A DNA stretch of 64,000 bases, taken from positions 186,001 through 250,000 of the forward strand of contig NZ_LACC01000002.1 of assembly GCF_000967965.1 (NCBI RefSeq). Direction: 5' to 3'. Below, in pieces: positions 27,403-36,703 of this stretch. Position 1 is the first letter of the stretch; every line of letters starts with the position of its first letter. The notes under the pieces are model-generated. The model searched no databases and was not told the origin of the DNA. It saw nothing but the letters and a program-made list of their open reading frames with translations. Position numbers and translations under genes: made by a program. The DNA comes from Pseudomonas fluorescens (lineage in GTDB: Bacteria > Pseudomonadota > Gammaproteobacteria > Pseudomonadales > Pseudomonadaceae).

Positions 27403-28122
27403 ATGGATTACCGCAAACCCTCCGACCGCAAAAGCATGCACTCGCGCATCGTCCAGGAACTGGGCATGCAGATCGTCTCGGGACGTTTCCTGCCGGACGA
27501 CAAACTGCCCGCCGAAGCGCTGTTGTGCGAAGAATATGCGGTCAGCCGGCCGGTGCTGCGTGAAGCCACCCGGGTCTTGGTCGCCAAGGGCCTGGTGTAT
27601 TCCCGCCCACGGGTCGGCACCGTGGTCAAGCCGCGCAAGGACTGGCACATGCTCGATCCGGACGTGCTGCACTGGTTGATGCAGAGTAGTCCGCAGAATC
27701 AGTTCTTTGACCTGCTGACCAGCGTACGCAGCATCATCGAACCGGCCGCTGCCGCCCTCGCCGCGCAATTCGCCACGGAGGCGGACATTGCCTCCATCGG
27801 TGAGGCCTACCAGCGCATGGAAGCCGCGCCGACGCCAGAGGCTCTGTTGCAGCCAGACCTGGACTTCCACAGTCGCATCGCCGATGCCACGCACAACGAC
27901 CTGCTGGCCAACCTGTGCAACATGCTCTCGGTGGCCATTGCCGAAGCCTTGAAGCATTCCAACCAGCGGCCAAACCTGCATGAACTGGCGCTGCCCCGGC
28001 ACAAGGCAATCCTGACCGCCATCGAAAACCGCGATGCCCTCGGCGCGCGGCATGCGACGCTGGTGCAACTGGACGATGCCCGCAGCGCGCTGAATGTCGT
28101 ACTTGGCTCCGAGCTTCCCTGA
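27403..28122 (+). CDS. GntR-family regulator (FadR/FCD type)
   Basis: 239 residues if started at MDYRKPSDRKSMHSR; ATG 27364 and ATG 27340 (with GAGG close by) are alternatives. Winged helix: QIVSGRFLPDDKLPAEALLC, VSRPVLREATRVLVAKGLVY, SRPRVGTVV. The C-terminal FCD domain has metal-site residues in DLDFHSRIADATHND and RHKAILTAI. FCD regulators usually bind a sugar-acid ligand and leave DNA on binding. Its position after the dehydratase gene makes it the likely repressor of the cluster, acting at the two ATAGT sites. Confidence 0.9.
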   Translation: MDYRKPSDRKSMHSRIVQELGMQIVSGRFLPDDKLPAEALLCEEYAVSRPVLREATRVLVAKGLVYSRPRVGTVVKPRKDWHMLDPDVLHWLMQSSPQNQFFDLLTSVRSIIEPAAAALAAQFATEADIASIGEAYQRMEAAPTPEALLQPDLDFHSRIADATHNDLLANLCNMLSVAIAEALKHSNQRPNLHELALPRHKAILTAIENRDALGARHATLVQLDDARSALNVVLGSELP

Positions 28123-28257
28123 GAGATATTTCGGCCGGTCACCAGGCAACACACTATTCGAGTACTCCGGTGGTAGCCGGATACCGCACTCGCCCGCGAC
28201 AAACTCGCCATTCTGGCAGCGAAACGACACTTCTTTCGCTACAGAACGGTATCCGAA

Positions 28258-31200
28258 ATGCAGAATCAATCCACCGTCCCGCCGGACGAGACTCAGGAAC
28301 AACCCACACGCCCCGCTACCAGCGACGCTCCCACTCAAGCAGTCGCCCGTCGATTCGCCAGCCGACCGACGTTGCGCCAGGTCGCCGGACAAATGCTTCA
28401 CGCCAGTATCCTGGAGCACTACCCGCCTCTGGCCCTGGATCTGGATGTCACCCGGCTCGCCATTCCCAACCGGACGGGAGGATGGGACCTCAAGCTATTG
28501 ATCGACGTGGCCCTGGACTACCTGGGCAACAACACATCGCTGAATCTCACGGCAGAAATTGACGGACGCGTACACTTCCTCACCAACCGCGCGCCTTCGC
28601 GTCTGACCTACGAAGCGCAAGGGCCAAAGCGTCCCGACATGGGCGTTATCCAGGAAAAAATCCAGTCATTGGCGTTGACCCTGGGCACCCGGTTTCAGGA
28701 TGCCTTGACGGCCTACTGGAACCAGGCGCCCGACACCAGGGTCAGCCATTGGCAATGGCTGGGTGACCTGCTGGCAAGCGGTCTGAACAGTGCGGCGAGC
28801 CTTCTTCCCGCCGCTCAACAAGATGACAGGGCCGCACTTTACGAACTGGCTCGATATCCCGACCGTCGTGAGCGCCTGGCCATCCCCCACCCTGACGGTT
28901 TTGTGCATGCCTATTGCCTGGAAACCTGTTTGATACGCAACGGCGAAAGCACGTCCTTCACCTCGCCGGACCTGCTCGTGGTGCAAGAAAGCAGGGTCTT
29001 TTTGTACCGTGTTTCAGGTCGTCTGGAGTCGTACCCGAGCATGGAGGCGTTCAATCAGGCATGGGGCCGTGAGGTGGAGCGCCAGTTCATCGCCGACAAA
29101 GTCGTCATCAAGCGTTCCGAGCCCGATGGCAATATCTTCGATACACAGGCCGCGCTGCTGCTGGAGCGCCAGTTGGAGAACCTGGACGCCATCCGGCTTC
29201 CCGCCGACCAGGGGGTTCGCGCACTGGAAGAACGCTTCGCGGCCAGTACCGACCCGACCCCTTACTTCAGCCATGCTCCGGCACCTGGCCAGCAATCTGT
29301 CGAAAAAATACGCGCGACCCTGCCCCAATGGCTCAAGGACGCCAGCGACAGCGAGCGTACCGAATATCGTCAATTGCTGGTCGAGCAGGCGCAGTTGCAA
29401 CGACAGACAGGCGGCAAGTCCTTCCTCGACGGCATCGAAAACCTGCATGATTTCACCAACAACGCCTTGCGTGACCAGATGCGACTGGACCATCCAGATT
29501 CCGATTGCGAACCTGGCGATCTGCTGCTCGATTTTCATGTGGCGGCCGGTGATCTGGGCAGCGGTTTCATCACCCGCGTCCCCATGACGCTGACTGAACT
29601 GGCCATCCACAACCTCAGCGCCACGCCCTCGGGCAGCATGACCATCACGGACAAGACCGGCAAAGCCGTCCCGTCCTGGCTGAGCGCCGACTACATCCTG
29701 GGTGAAAAAGGTCTGTTCAGCAGCACCGAAGGGCTGATCAGCCGGGTGAACATCGGCGAACGTTACCCGCATACCCTCAAAACCCTGCTGCTCGAAGACA
29801 ACAGCGAATCGCAACGTCGCGAAATCCGGTTTGGCCAGGCGCTCAAAGCACACCTGCCGCTTCAGGCGCTGGAACACACGATCCGCGGCGAGCACGGACT
29901 GAGCTTCGAGGGATACCGATATGTAAAGGCCGTCTTGCACCCCCATGCACCCGAGCGCGTCGTCGATGGTCAGGACATCGTCGTCCGCGCGCTTGCCTTT
30001 ACCCGCAAGGCCGGCGCGACCGCCGATGTCGTCGACAACATGTTCATCATTGAGCCGCGCGACACCGACATCGGCCCGCACATCCTGTATCGGCCCGTGT
30101 ACCAGGACGCCTTGCAGCAATTCTCCAGCCGTGAAGCATTGCTCAACGCCGTTGCACAAGTCGGCCCCCTGCAAGACAGTGTACTGAGTTGGCTGCCGGA
30201 CAGGGCCCGGCCGATCTACAGCAATGACGGATTCAACAGCCCCCACATCCTTCGTTTCGGCCCGGGAGACGAAACCGTCCGTTGGGAAAAACCGGAGCCC
30301 GCACAGTTGGCTCAGGGCTCCAGCACCGATGAAGAACCTGGTTCGCTGGTACAGGCGCAGGCCACCGGGAATCTGATGCAGTACCTCTACGCCAGCAACG
30401 CACGGGCGCTCATTGACCTGGCTGACAGAGAGTCGGTTTCCAACGCTGAAAACCGCTGGGCCATCGTGCGCGAGGGCGGCTGGTTGCTGTTCAACGCCTT
30501 GCTCCTGCCAGTGCTTCGTGGCCCGGCGATGCTGGCCGGCTGGATGCTGCAGCTGGCCGTAGCCCTGAAAAGCGATGTGACGGCGCTGCATAGCAATGAC
30601 CCGACCACCAGGGAACTGGCCTGGGTCGATCTGCTGCTCAATGTCGGTTTGATCCTGTTGCATGTATCGTCCCGACCCCATCCGCCCGGGCTTTCGACAC
30701 CAGCACCCCGGCCGGCAGAGCCGCCAGCGCGCCTCGCCCGCCTGCGTCGTCCCCCCCAGGATGTCGCTCCTGCGACCGCCGTCATCGAGCAAGGTGTGGT
30801 CGGCTTGCCCGCAGAACCGCCGGCCTCTGACCACACCCGGATCGATTTCATTCACTCCACCGCCAGGGATTCCTCAAGCCAGCGCCTGTTGAATGCATTG
30901 CTCGAGCTCAAGGTCGCCTGGCCCGTCCAGGTGCCCGCCCCCGTTGAAATCGGCATGTTCAAGGGGCTGTACCGTATCGACCATCAATGGCATGCCTCGC
31001 TGGGCGGATTGTTGTTCAAGGTCAGTATCGTTCCAGGGTTCGGCGACGTTTACATCATTCACCCCGAAAAGCCGCTCCATCCCGGCTTCAAGCTCAAGAC
31101 CGACGGACAAGGCAGATGGTCGCTGGACACGGGCCTGAAGCTGCAGGGCGGTGGTCCCAAGAATCGACTCAAAGCCAAACTGGCGGAATTAGACAAGAAA

Positions 31201-33147
31201 CGTGAGCAAGCCACCGTCGAGGTCAACCGAATCGGTGGCACCGTATCGACGCTGGCAAGACAGGCAAAGGAAATGGACCGGCAACTGGAAGCCGCAAGAA
31301 TCGCGTACGACAGCGCCGACAACGAACTGCAAACCGCCCGCATACGGCTTCGCGCATCGCCCGAGGATCAGGCCCTCCAGGGCGACCATCGGCTCAAGGC
31401 CATTGATCGATCCCGCAGCCGACTGGATTTCCAGGTATTGCAGGAAAGAGATCAGGTCATTGTCGATCAGTTGATCCAGGCCCGTCGCGATTTGATCCAG
31501 GCCTATCGACAACTCAAGGACGTTGACGTGCGCTTCGAATACGAGGCAAAAGCGATCGGCGAGTACACCGCGATCCTGTCCTCCTACGGACTGAGGATCT
31601 ATCGGCTGGCGACCCTCTACCTGGCCAGCTTCGTTTCCGAGCAAGGCGAGTCGCTGATCGAGTTGCAACACAACAGCAATGACATCGAAACCGCCCAGCG
31701 CATGTACGACCTTCTGGAAAACCTTTTTGCCGCCTCCGAGCGACATACCCAGGCAATCATCACGCAGGATGGGGTTCTGACAGAGCTTGCGCAGGACTTC
31801 AAGACCGGGCCGGCACAACGCCTGAAATACCTCAAAAGCCATCCTGACCGAAGGTTTTCCAACCGAGTCACCGCCTTCCTCGAGTCGCTCGACGTACTCA
31901 ATATCTTGAGCATCGACACCACCGTCGAGGCGAAAACCCCGCAGGAGCAGTACTTTCTCAAGGTTCATGAAGACCGTCTGGGCGCCATGTCAGCGCTCGA
32001 AGACTCCCATCTGGAGCTGCTGAGCACGGATGGCTTTACCTCCCAGGAGCGCAAGGACGTCCTGATCAACCTGATCAGGCACTACAAAAGACGCCTGCAG
32101 ATCAACACTTCACTGCTGGAGCTTGAGTCGCCGTTGATCCGACCCCGCTATATGGCGCTGCTGATGGAGCGTCTGGAGATCGTACGGGACAATGCCGAGA
32201 GCGAACTGGCCGATCTGCTGCGCGAGGACGAATTTCTGCCGGTATTGCCCGCCCCCCTCAAACCCGTCAAAGCACCGTCGAAGACCAAACGGGTGTTCAA
32301 GTCACGGGATAACGGCGCCCTGGTGGGAGAGCTGGAACCGGCGAGCACTGGCATGCCGTTTCCGACAATCGTCACCCGAAACCCGGTCACCCTCCAGGTC
32401 AGTGGACGGTTCATGGAGCACCCCAATGAGGGGTGGGTCGAAATTGTCGAAGCCGCGCCGGTGCGGCCTGTGCACGCCGCGCAACCGCGTACTGTTGCCG
32501 CGCTACGCACGGAGGGGCAGCGACTGATCGACGAAATCCCCGCCATTGAGCGTTCAATCGAATTTCAGAAAAGAAAGCTCAGTGATCCGCAACGGCGGGA
32601 TGAACTCAACCCCCGCGACTGGAGCGATATGCTGGAACACCAGGCCGAACGGATCGAAACGCTGGCCAGCGAACTGGAGCACGCCCAGCCAGGCAATCCG
32701 CAAATCAGCAACGAGCTTGAATCATTGCGCAACACCGCCAGCGAAACCCGGCTCAAAGGCCAGCAACATTGCATCGAGGGATACAAGGCCCAACGACCCC
32801 GACAGGAAAGCATCGAGTACCTTCGCGATCGCCAGGCGGTGGACATCGGGCTGGTACAGGCACTCAAGCGGACGGCCGCCAAAGACTATCTGACGGAATT
32901 CGCCATTCGGGAGAAAAACTCGGAGACGGTGCTGTGGTACGCGCATTTCCACTACGCCCAGGCGAACAGCGCGCCCTCGACCTACACCATCGCCCACCTC
33001 AAACGCCCCGAACATCGCTTCATGACCCTCAAGGATCTGATTGCCCAAGCCGGGCCGGACAACAAGGTGATCATCCGCGACCTCTACAGCCCCATTACCC
33101 CACCACGGGATCAAAGGCTGTTCCTGGACCTGCTGCCTGTTCGTTAG
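28258..33147 (+). CDS. Very large toxin-like protein (dermonecrotic-toxin-domain / DUF6543-like)
   Basis: 1629 residues. No signal peptide. The first 700 residues resemble the N-terminal domain of large Pseudomonas proteins annotated as dermonecrotic toxin or DUF6543 (for example IPNRTGGWDLKLLIDVALDY near 65 and PDLLVVQESRVFLYRVSGR near 239); recognition is from memory. Two hydrophobic segments follow (about 741-770 and 786-804, LLLNVGLILLHVSS), then a Pro/Arg-rich linker (805-845), a beta-rich part, a charged coiled coil (about 965-1085) and a helical C-terminus. The middle hydrophobic pair would suit membrane insertion of a delivered toxin. No T6SS, Tps or Tc gene and no obvious immunity gene is adjacent. 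The ribosome site is weak. Catalytic activity cannot be assigned. Confidence 0.7.
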   Translation: MQNQSTVPPDETQEQPTRPATSDAPTQAVARRFASRPTLRQVAGQMLHASILEHYPPLALDLDVTRLAIPNRTGGWDLKLLIDVALDYLGNNTSLNLTAEIDGRVHFLTNRAPSRLTYEAQGPKRPDMGVIQEKIQSLALTLGTRFQDALTAYWNQAPDTRVSHWQWLGDLLASGLNSAASLLPAAQQDDRAALYELARYPDRRERLAIPHPDGFVHAYCLETCLIRNGESTSFTSPDLLVVQESRVFLYRVSGRLESYPSMEAFNQAWGREVERQFIADKVVIKRSEPDGNIFDTQAALLLERQLENLDAIRLPADQGVRALEERFAASTDPTPYFSHAPAPGQQSVEKIRATLPQWLKDASDSERTEYRQLLVEQAQLQRQTGGKSFLDGIENLHDFTNNALRDQMRLDHPDSDCEPGDLLLDFHVAAGDLGSGFITRVPMTLTELAIHNLSATPSGSMTITDKTGKAVPSWLSADYILGEKGLFSSTEGLISRVNIGERYPHTLKTLLLEDNSESQRREIRFGQALKAHLPLQALEHTIRGEHGLSFEGYRYVKAVLHPHAPERVVDGQDIVVRALAFTRKAGATADVVDNMFIIEPRDTDIGPHILYRPVYQDALQQFSSREALLNAVAQVGPLQDSVLSWLPDRARPIYSNDGFNSPHILRFGPGDETVRWEKPEPAQLAQGSSTDEEPGSLVQAQATGNLMQYLYASNARALIDLADRESVSNAENRWAIVREGGWLLFNALLLPVLRGPAMLAGWMLQLAVALKSDVTALHSNDPTTRELAWVDLLLNVGLILLHVSSRPHPPGLSTPAPRPAEPPARLARLRRPPQDVAPATAVIEQGVVGLPAEPPASDHTRIDFIHSTARDSSSQRLLNALLELKVAWPVQVPAPVEIGMFKGLYRIDHQWHASLGGLLFKVSIVPGFGDVYIIHPEKPLHPGFKLKTDGQGRWSLDTGLKLQGGGPKNRLKAKLAELDKKREQATVEVNRIGGTVSTLARQAKEMDRQLEAARIAYDSADNELQTARIRLRASPEDQALQGDHRLKAIDRSRSRLDFQVLQERDQVIVDQLIQARRDLIQAYRQLKDVDVRFEYEAKAIGEYTAILSSYGLRIYRLATLYLASFVSEQGESLIELQHNSNDIETAQRMYDLLENLFAASERHTQAIITQDGVLTELAQDFKTGPAQRLKYLKSHPDRRFSNRVTAFLESLDVLNILSIDTTVEAKTPQEQYFLKVHEDRLGAMSALEDSHLELLSTDGFTSQERKDVLINLIRHYKRRLQINTSLLELESPLIRPRYMALLMERLEIVRDNAESELADLLREDEFLPVLPAPLKPVKAPSKTKRVFKSRDNGALVGELEPASTGMPFPTIVTRNPVTLQVSGRFMEHPNEGWVEIVEAAPVRPVHAAQPRTVAALRTEGQRLIDEIPAIERSIEFQKRKLSDPQRRDELNPRDWSDMLEHQAERIETLASELEHAQPGNPQISNELESLRNTASETRLKGQQHCIEGYKAQRPRQESIEYLRDRQAVDIGLVQALKRTAAKDYLTEFAIREKNSETVLWYAHFHYAQANSAPSTYTIAHLKRPEHRFMTLKDLIAQAGPDNKVIIRDLYSPITPPRDQRLFLDLLPVR

Positions 33148-33185
33148 TCGAGTCGACAGCTGCGAATTACGCCGCCAGAAACGTC

Positions 33186-33216
33186 GAAAGCCGCGCCTTT
33201 TCAGGTCGCGGCTTTC
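33186..33216. terminator. Bidirectional terminator-like hairpin
   Basis: GAAAGCCGCG (33186-33195) and CGCGGCTTTC (33207-33216): a perfect 10-bp stem with A-rich and T-rich ends, placed between the convergent toxin-like and RND genes. Confidence 0.75.
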
Positions 33217-33237
33217 GGTGTCAGAGCAACGAAACGG

Positions 33238-35622
33238 TCAGTGGGCGAACAACGAGTTGCCCTTCTGCCCCGCCAGTTTCTCCGGTTTGATCAGGAACCG
33301 CGCCAGTGCCGGCAACAGCCACAGCGCACCGAACATGTTCCACAGCAGCATGAAGGTCAGCATCAGGCCCATGTCGGCCTGGAACTTGATGGCCGAGAAG
33401 ATCCAGGTGCACACGCCGATGGCCAGGCACAGTCCGGTGAACAACACCGCCTTGCCGGTGGACTTCAGCGTCTGGTAGTACGCCTCTTGCAGCGGCAGCC
33501 CGGCACGCAGGAAGCTTTCCAAGCGGCTGTAGATGTAGATGCCGTAGTCCACGCCGATACCCACCCCGAGCGCAACGACCGGCAGGGTCGCGACCTTCAC
33601 GCCGATGCCCATGAAGGCCATCAGGGCATTGCCGAGTACCGAGGTCAGCACCAGCGGCAGCACGATGCACAAGGTCGCCGCCCACGAACGGAAGGTGATC
33701 AAGCACATGACCGCCACACAGATGTACACCAGGATCAGGATGGTCAGTTCGGACTTCTTGATCACCTCGTTGGTGGCTGCCTCGATCCCGGCGTTACCGG
33801 CAGCGAGGATGAACTCCAGGCCTTCCTTGTTGTTTTCCTTGGCGAATTCCTGCACCGCATGCACCGCGCGATCCAGGGTCTCGGCCTTGTGATCGTTGAG
33901 GAACACCAGCACCGGCGCCAGGGAGCAGCTGTTGTTGTACAGGCCGTCAGCGCGGGCAATAGAGTTGTTCAGCACGTCAGGGTTACGCGACAGGGTTTCC
34001 CATTTCAGGTTGCCCTCGTTCATGCCCTTGATCATTTGCTTGGACACGGTCACCAGGGAAATCGCCGACTGCACGCCCTCGGTGTTCTGCATCTTCCACA
34101 TCAGCTCGTCGATCGGCGCCATGGCTTCGTAGCGCGAGCAGCCTTCGGACTTGGTCTTGACCATCACCACCAATACGTCGGAGCTGGTGGAGTAGTTGTT
34201 GATGATGAAGTTGTTGTCCTTGTTGTAGCGCGAGTCCGGACGCAGCTCCGGGGCACCCTGGTCGAGGTCGCCGATTTTCAGGTTCTGGCTGTACCACAGG
34301 CCGCCGCCAAAGGCGATCAGCGCCAGCAGAACGGAAACCGGGGCCACTTTCGCACTGGCGAAGTTCGACAGCAGGCGCCAGAACGGGTGTTCGCGCACCG
34401 CATCTTTCTTGCTGCGGTCGACGGCACGCTTGCTGATGCCGACATAGGAAATCGCCACCGGCAGCAGGATCAGGTTGGTGAACACGATCACCGCCACGCC
34501 GATGGACGCGCCGATGGCCAGCTCACGGATCACACCGATATCGATGATCAGCAGCGTGATGAAACCCACCGCATCCGCGAGGATCGCGATCATCCCCGGC
34601 AGGAACAATTGACGGAAGGTGCGACGCGCTGCCGTCAGGGCGTTGTCCGCCTCGCTCGATTGCAGGGCGATCCCGTTGATCTTTTGCACGCCGTGGGAAA
34701 TACCGATGGCGAAGATCAGGAACGGCACCAGCATCGAATAGGGGTCGAGCCCGAAGCCGAAGAAGTGCATCAGGCCCAGTTGCCAGACCACCGCCACCAG
34801 CGTCGTGCTCAACACGGCGACGGTACTGCGCAGGCAGTTGGTGAACCACAGCAGGAGGATCAGGGTGATGACGAAGGCGATGCCGAAGAACATCACCACC
34901 ATCACCAGGCCATCGATCAGGTCACCGACTTTCTTGGCGAAACCGACGATGTGGATCTTCACGTTCGGGTTCTGCGCTTCGAACTTGGTGCGGATCTTGT
35001 CCTCAAGCTCGTGGGAGAACTGGCGATAGTCCAGCGCCAGCAGCTTGCCCTGGTCCTGCGGGTCCGGGTAGGACTCCAGCAACGGAATGTCGACGATGCT
35101 CGACTTGAAGTCGTTGGACACCAACCGCCCGACCTGACCGGACTTGAGTACGTTGTTGCGCAGCAAGTCGAGGCTGGCCTGGGAGCCGTTGTAGCTCTGC
35201 GGAATCACTTCGCCGCCGGCGAAGCCCTCTTCGGTCACTTCGGTCCAGCGAACGCTCGGGCTCCACAGCGACTTGAGGCCGGAACGGTCGACACCGGAGA
35301 TGTAGAACACCTCGTCGTTGATCTGACGCAGGGTCTCCATGTACTCCTTGGAGAAGATGTCGCCATCGGTGGCTTCCACCGAGATCCGCACGGTGTTGCC
35401 CAGGTTCGCTAGATCGTTGCGGTGCTCCATCATCTTCTGGATGAAGGGGTGCTCCAGCGGGATCATTTTTTCGAAGCTGGTGGACGGACGGATCAGCGTC
35501 GCCTGCCAGAACAGGAAAATACTGACCAGCAGACAGATCGTGATCACTGCCGGGCGGTTGTTGAAGATCAGGCGCTCGAGGAACGTCGCCTTGTCCTGGT
35601 GATGAGTACTCAAGGAAGTCAT
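33238..35622 (-). CDS. RND superfamily exporter (MMPL/HAE3-like)
   Basis: 794 residues, about 12 membrane segments in two repeats (first after residue 25: PAVITICLLVSIFLFW; blocks near 240-400 and 630-790), each preceded by a periplasmic domain. The segment ISHGVQKINGIALQSSEADN follows a sterol-sensing-like helix and VALGVGIGVDYGIYIYSRLE is the MMPL signature. Single-polypeptide transporters of this class move lipids, hopanoids or hydrophobic compounds without a clear outer-membrane partner. The gene lies 28 bases downstream of the YCF48-type gene, the usual partner. Substrate unknown. Confidence 0.88.
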   Translation of the reverse strand: MTSLSTHHQDKATFLERLIFNNRPAVITICLLVSIFLFWQATLIRPSTSFEKMIPLEHPFIQKMMEHRNDLANLGNTVRISVEATDGDIFSKEYMETLRQINDEVFYISGVDRSGLKSLWSPSVRWTEVTEEGFAGGEVIPQSYNGSQASLDLLRNNVLKSGQVGRLVSNDFKSSIVDIPLLESYPDPQDQGKLLALDYRQFSHELEDKIRTKFEAQNPNVKIHIVGFAKKVGDLIDGLVMVVMFFGIAFVITLILLLWFTNCLRSTVAVLSTTLVAVVWQLGLMHFFGFGLDPYSMLVPFLIFAIGISHGVQKINGIALQSSEADNALTAARRTFRQLFLPGMIAILADAVGFITLLIIDIGVIRELAIGASIGVAVIVFTNLILLPVAISYVGISKRAVDRSKKDAVREHPFWRLLSNFASAKVAPVSVLLALIAFGGGLWYSQNLKIGDLDQGAPELRPDSRYNKDNNFIINNYSTSSDVLVVMVKTKSEGCSRYEAMAPIDELMWKMQNTEGVQSAISLVTVSKQMIKGMNEGNLKWETLSRNPDVLNNSIARADGLYNNSCSLAPVLVFLNDHKAETLDRAVHAVQEFAKENNKEGLEFILAAGNAGIEAATNEVIKKSELTILILVYICVAVMCLITFRSWAATLCIVLPLVLTSVLGNALMAFMGIGVKVATLPVVALGVGIGVDYGIYIYSRLESFLRAGLPLQEAYYQTLKSTGKAVLFTGLCLAIGVCTWIFSAIKFQADMGLMLTFMLLWNMFGALWLLPALARFLIKPEKLAGQKGNSLFAH

Positions 35623-35650
35623 AGCTCCGCCTTCTTATTATTAACCCGGC

Positions 35651-36703
35651 TCATTTGCCCGACTCGGTGCCGTTCGGCGAAGTGACGCGAACGCCGCCCT
35701 GCCCGGCCAGAACCAGATTGCCATTGCCTGCCGCCGTCACTGCCGAGACCGAAATACGGTCCGGACGGTTGACCACCTTGAAGGTTTCGCCATTGTCGCT
35801 GCTGCGAATCACCGAGCCGCCGTTGCCGACGATCACGATGGAACCGTCATCGAGCAGCGTGCCGCCGGACAGCCCGAACTCCAGGTCGCCACGTTCAGCC
35901 TTGAGCTCGACCTGGTCCCAGGTGGTGCCGAAATCCGTGGAACGGTAAAGGTTGCCGCGCAGTCCGTAGGCCAGCAGCGTATTGGGCTGCGCCGTGCCGA
36001 TCACGCCGAACAGCGAGCCTTCGTACGGACCTTCGAGCTTCTCCCAGGTCTGGCCCCAGTCCGCGGAGCGGAACATGCTGCCCTGCTCGCCGACGATGAA
36101 CAGCCCGGCGTCCTTGACCGCGGCAATCGCGTTCAGGTGGTACTGGTCTTCGTTGTCCAGGCGGTCGCTGGCGTCTTCCCAATGCTTGCCACCGTCGGTG
36201 GTTTCCATCAGCGAGCCGTAAGCGCCCACGGCAAAGCCGCTGTCGACGTCCTTGAACCAGACATCGAGCAGCGGCGATTCGCGTTTCAGATCTTCGAATT
36301 GCTTGGTCCAGGTCGCGCCGCCGTCCTCGCTGGCGAGGATCTGCGCGTCATGGCCGACGGCCCAGCCGTGCTTGTCGTCGACGAAAAACACCGACGTCAG
36401 CAGGGCCCGGGTCGGGACCTTGGCCTGGGCCCAGGTAGCGCCCTGGTCATCGGAGTACAGGATGTGCCCACGATCCCCGACCGCCACCAGGCGCTTGCCG
36501 GCGTGGACGACATCGAGCATCAGGCTTTTGGCAGCCTTGGCAGATTCAATGGAATAAACAACGTCGGATGCTGGCGCCGACGCGGCCAGCGCAGGCGCCG
36601 ACAGCATGGCAGAGCCCAACAGCGAGAGCGCTGTGGCCAGCAACGCGAATTTGCGTAGTGCCGGCGGGCGGCAGATACCCACACCCATGACAGGCTCACT
36701 CAT
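35651..36703 (-). CDS. YCF48/BNR-repeat beta-propeller protein, exported
   Basis: 350 residues. Very strong ribosome site (GGGGGAAGG) before ATG. Hydrophobic export signal around 18-42, ending SAPALA. BNR/YCF48 blades recur: SDDQGATWAQAKVPTRALLT, EDGGATWTKQFEDLKRESPL, TTDGGKHWEDASDRLD, SADWGQTWEKLEGPYEG, STDFGTTWDQVELKAERG, SSDNGETFKVVNRPDR. Such proteins are annotated photosystem II stability factor-like but in Pseudomonas accompany an RND exporter. Probably a periplasmic accessory to the downstream transporter. The DUF1302/DUF1329 genes often found upstream are absent here. Confidence 0.88.
   Translation of the reverse strand: MSEPVMGVGICRPPALRKFALLATALSLLGSAMLSAPALAASAPASDVVYSIESAKAAKSLMLDVVHAGKRLVAVGDRGHILYSDDQGATWAQAKVPTRALLTSVFFVDDKHGWAVGHDAQILASEDGGATWTKQFEDLKRESPLLDVWFKDVDSGFAVGAYGSLMETTDGGKHWEDASDRLDNEDQYHLNAIAAVKDAGLFIVGEQGSMFRSADWGQTWEKLEGPYEGSLFGVIGTAQPNTLLAYGLRGNLYRSTDFGTTWDQVELKAERGDLEFGLSGGTLLDDGSIVIVGNGGSVIRSSDNGETFKVVNRPDRISVSAVTAAGNGNLVLAGQGGVRVTSPNGTESGK

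Noticed and set aside
33241..35412. 723-residue plus-strand frame over the RND gene
   Set aside because: Antisense to a well-defined membrane transporter; His/Gln/Arg-rich without any domain.
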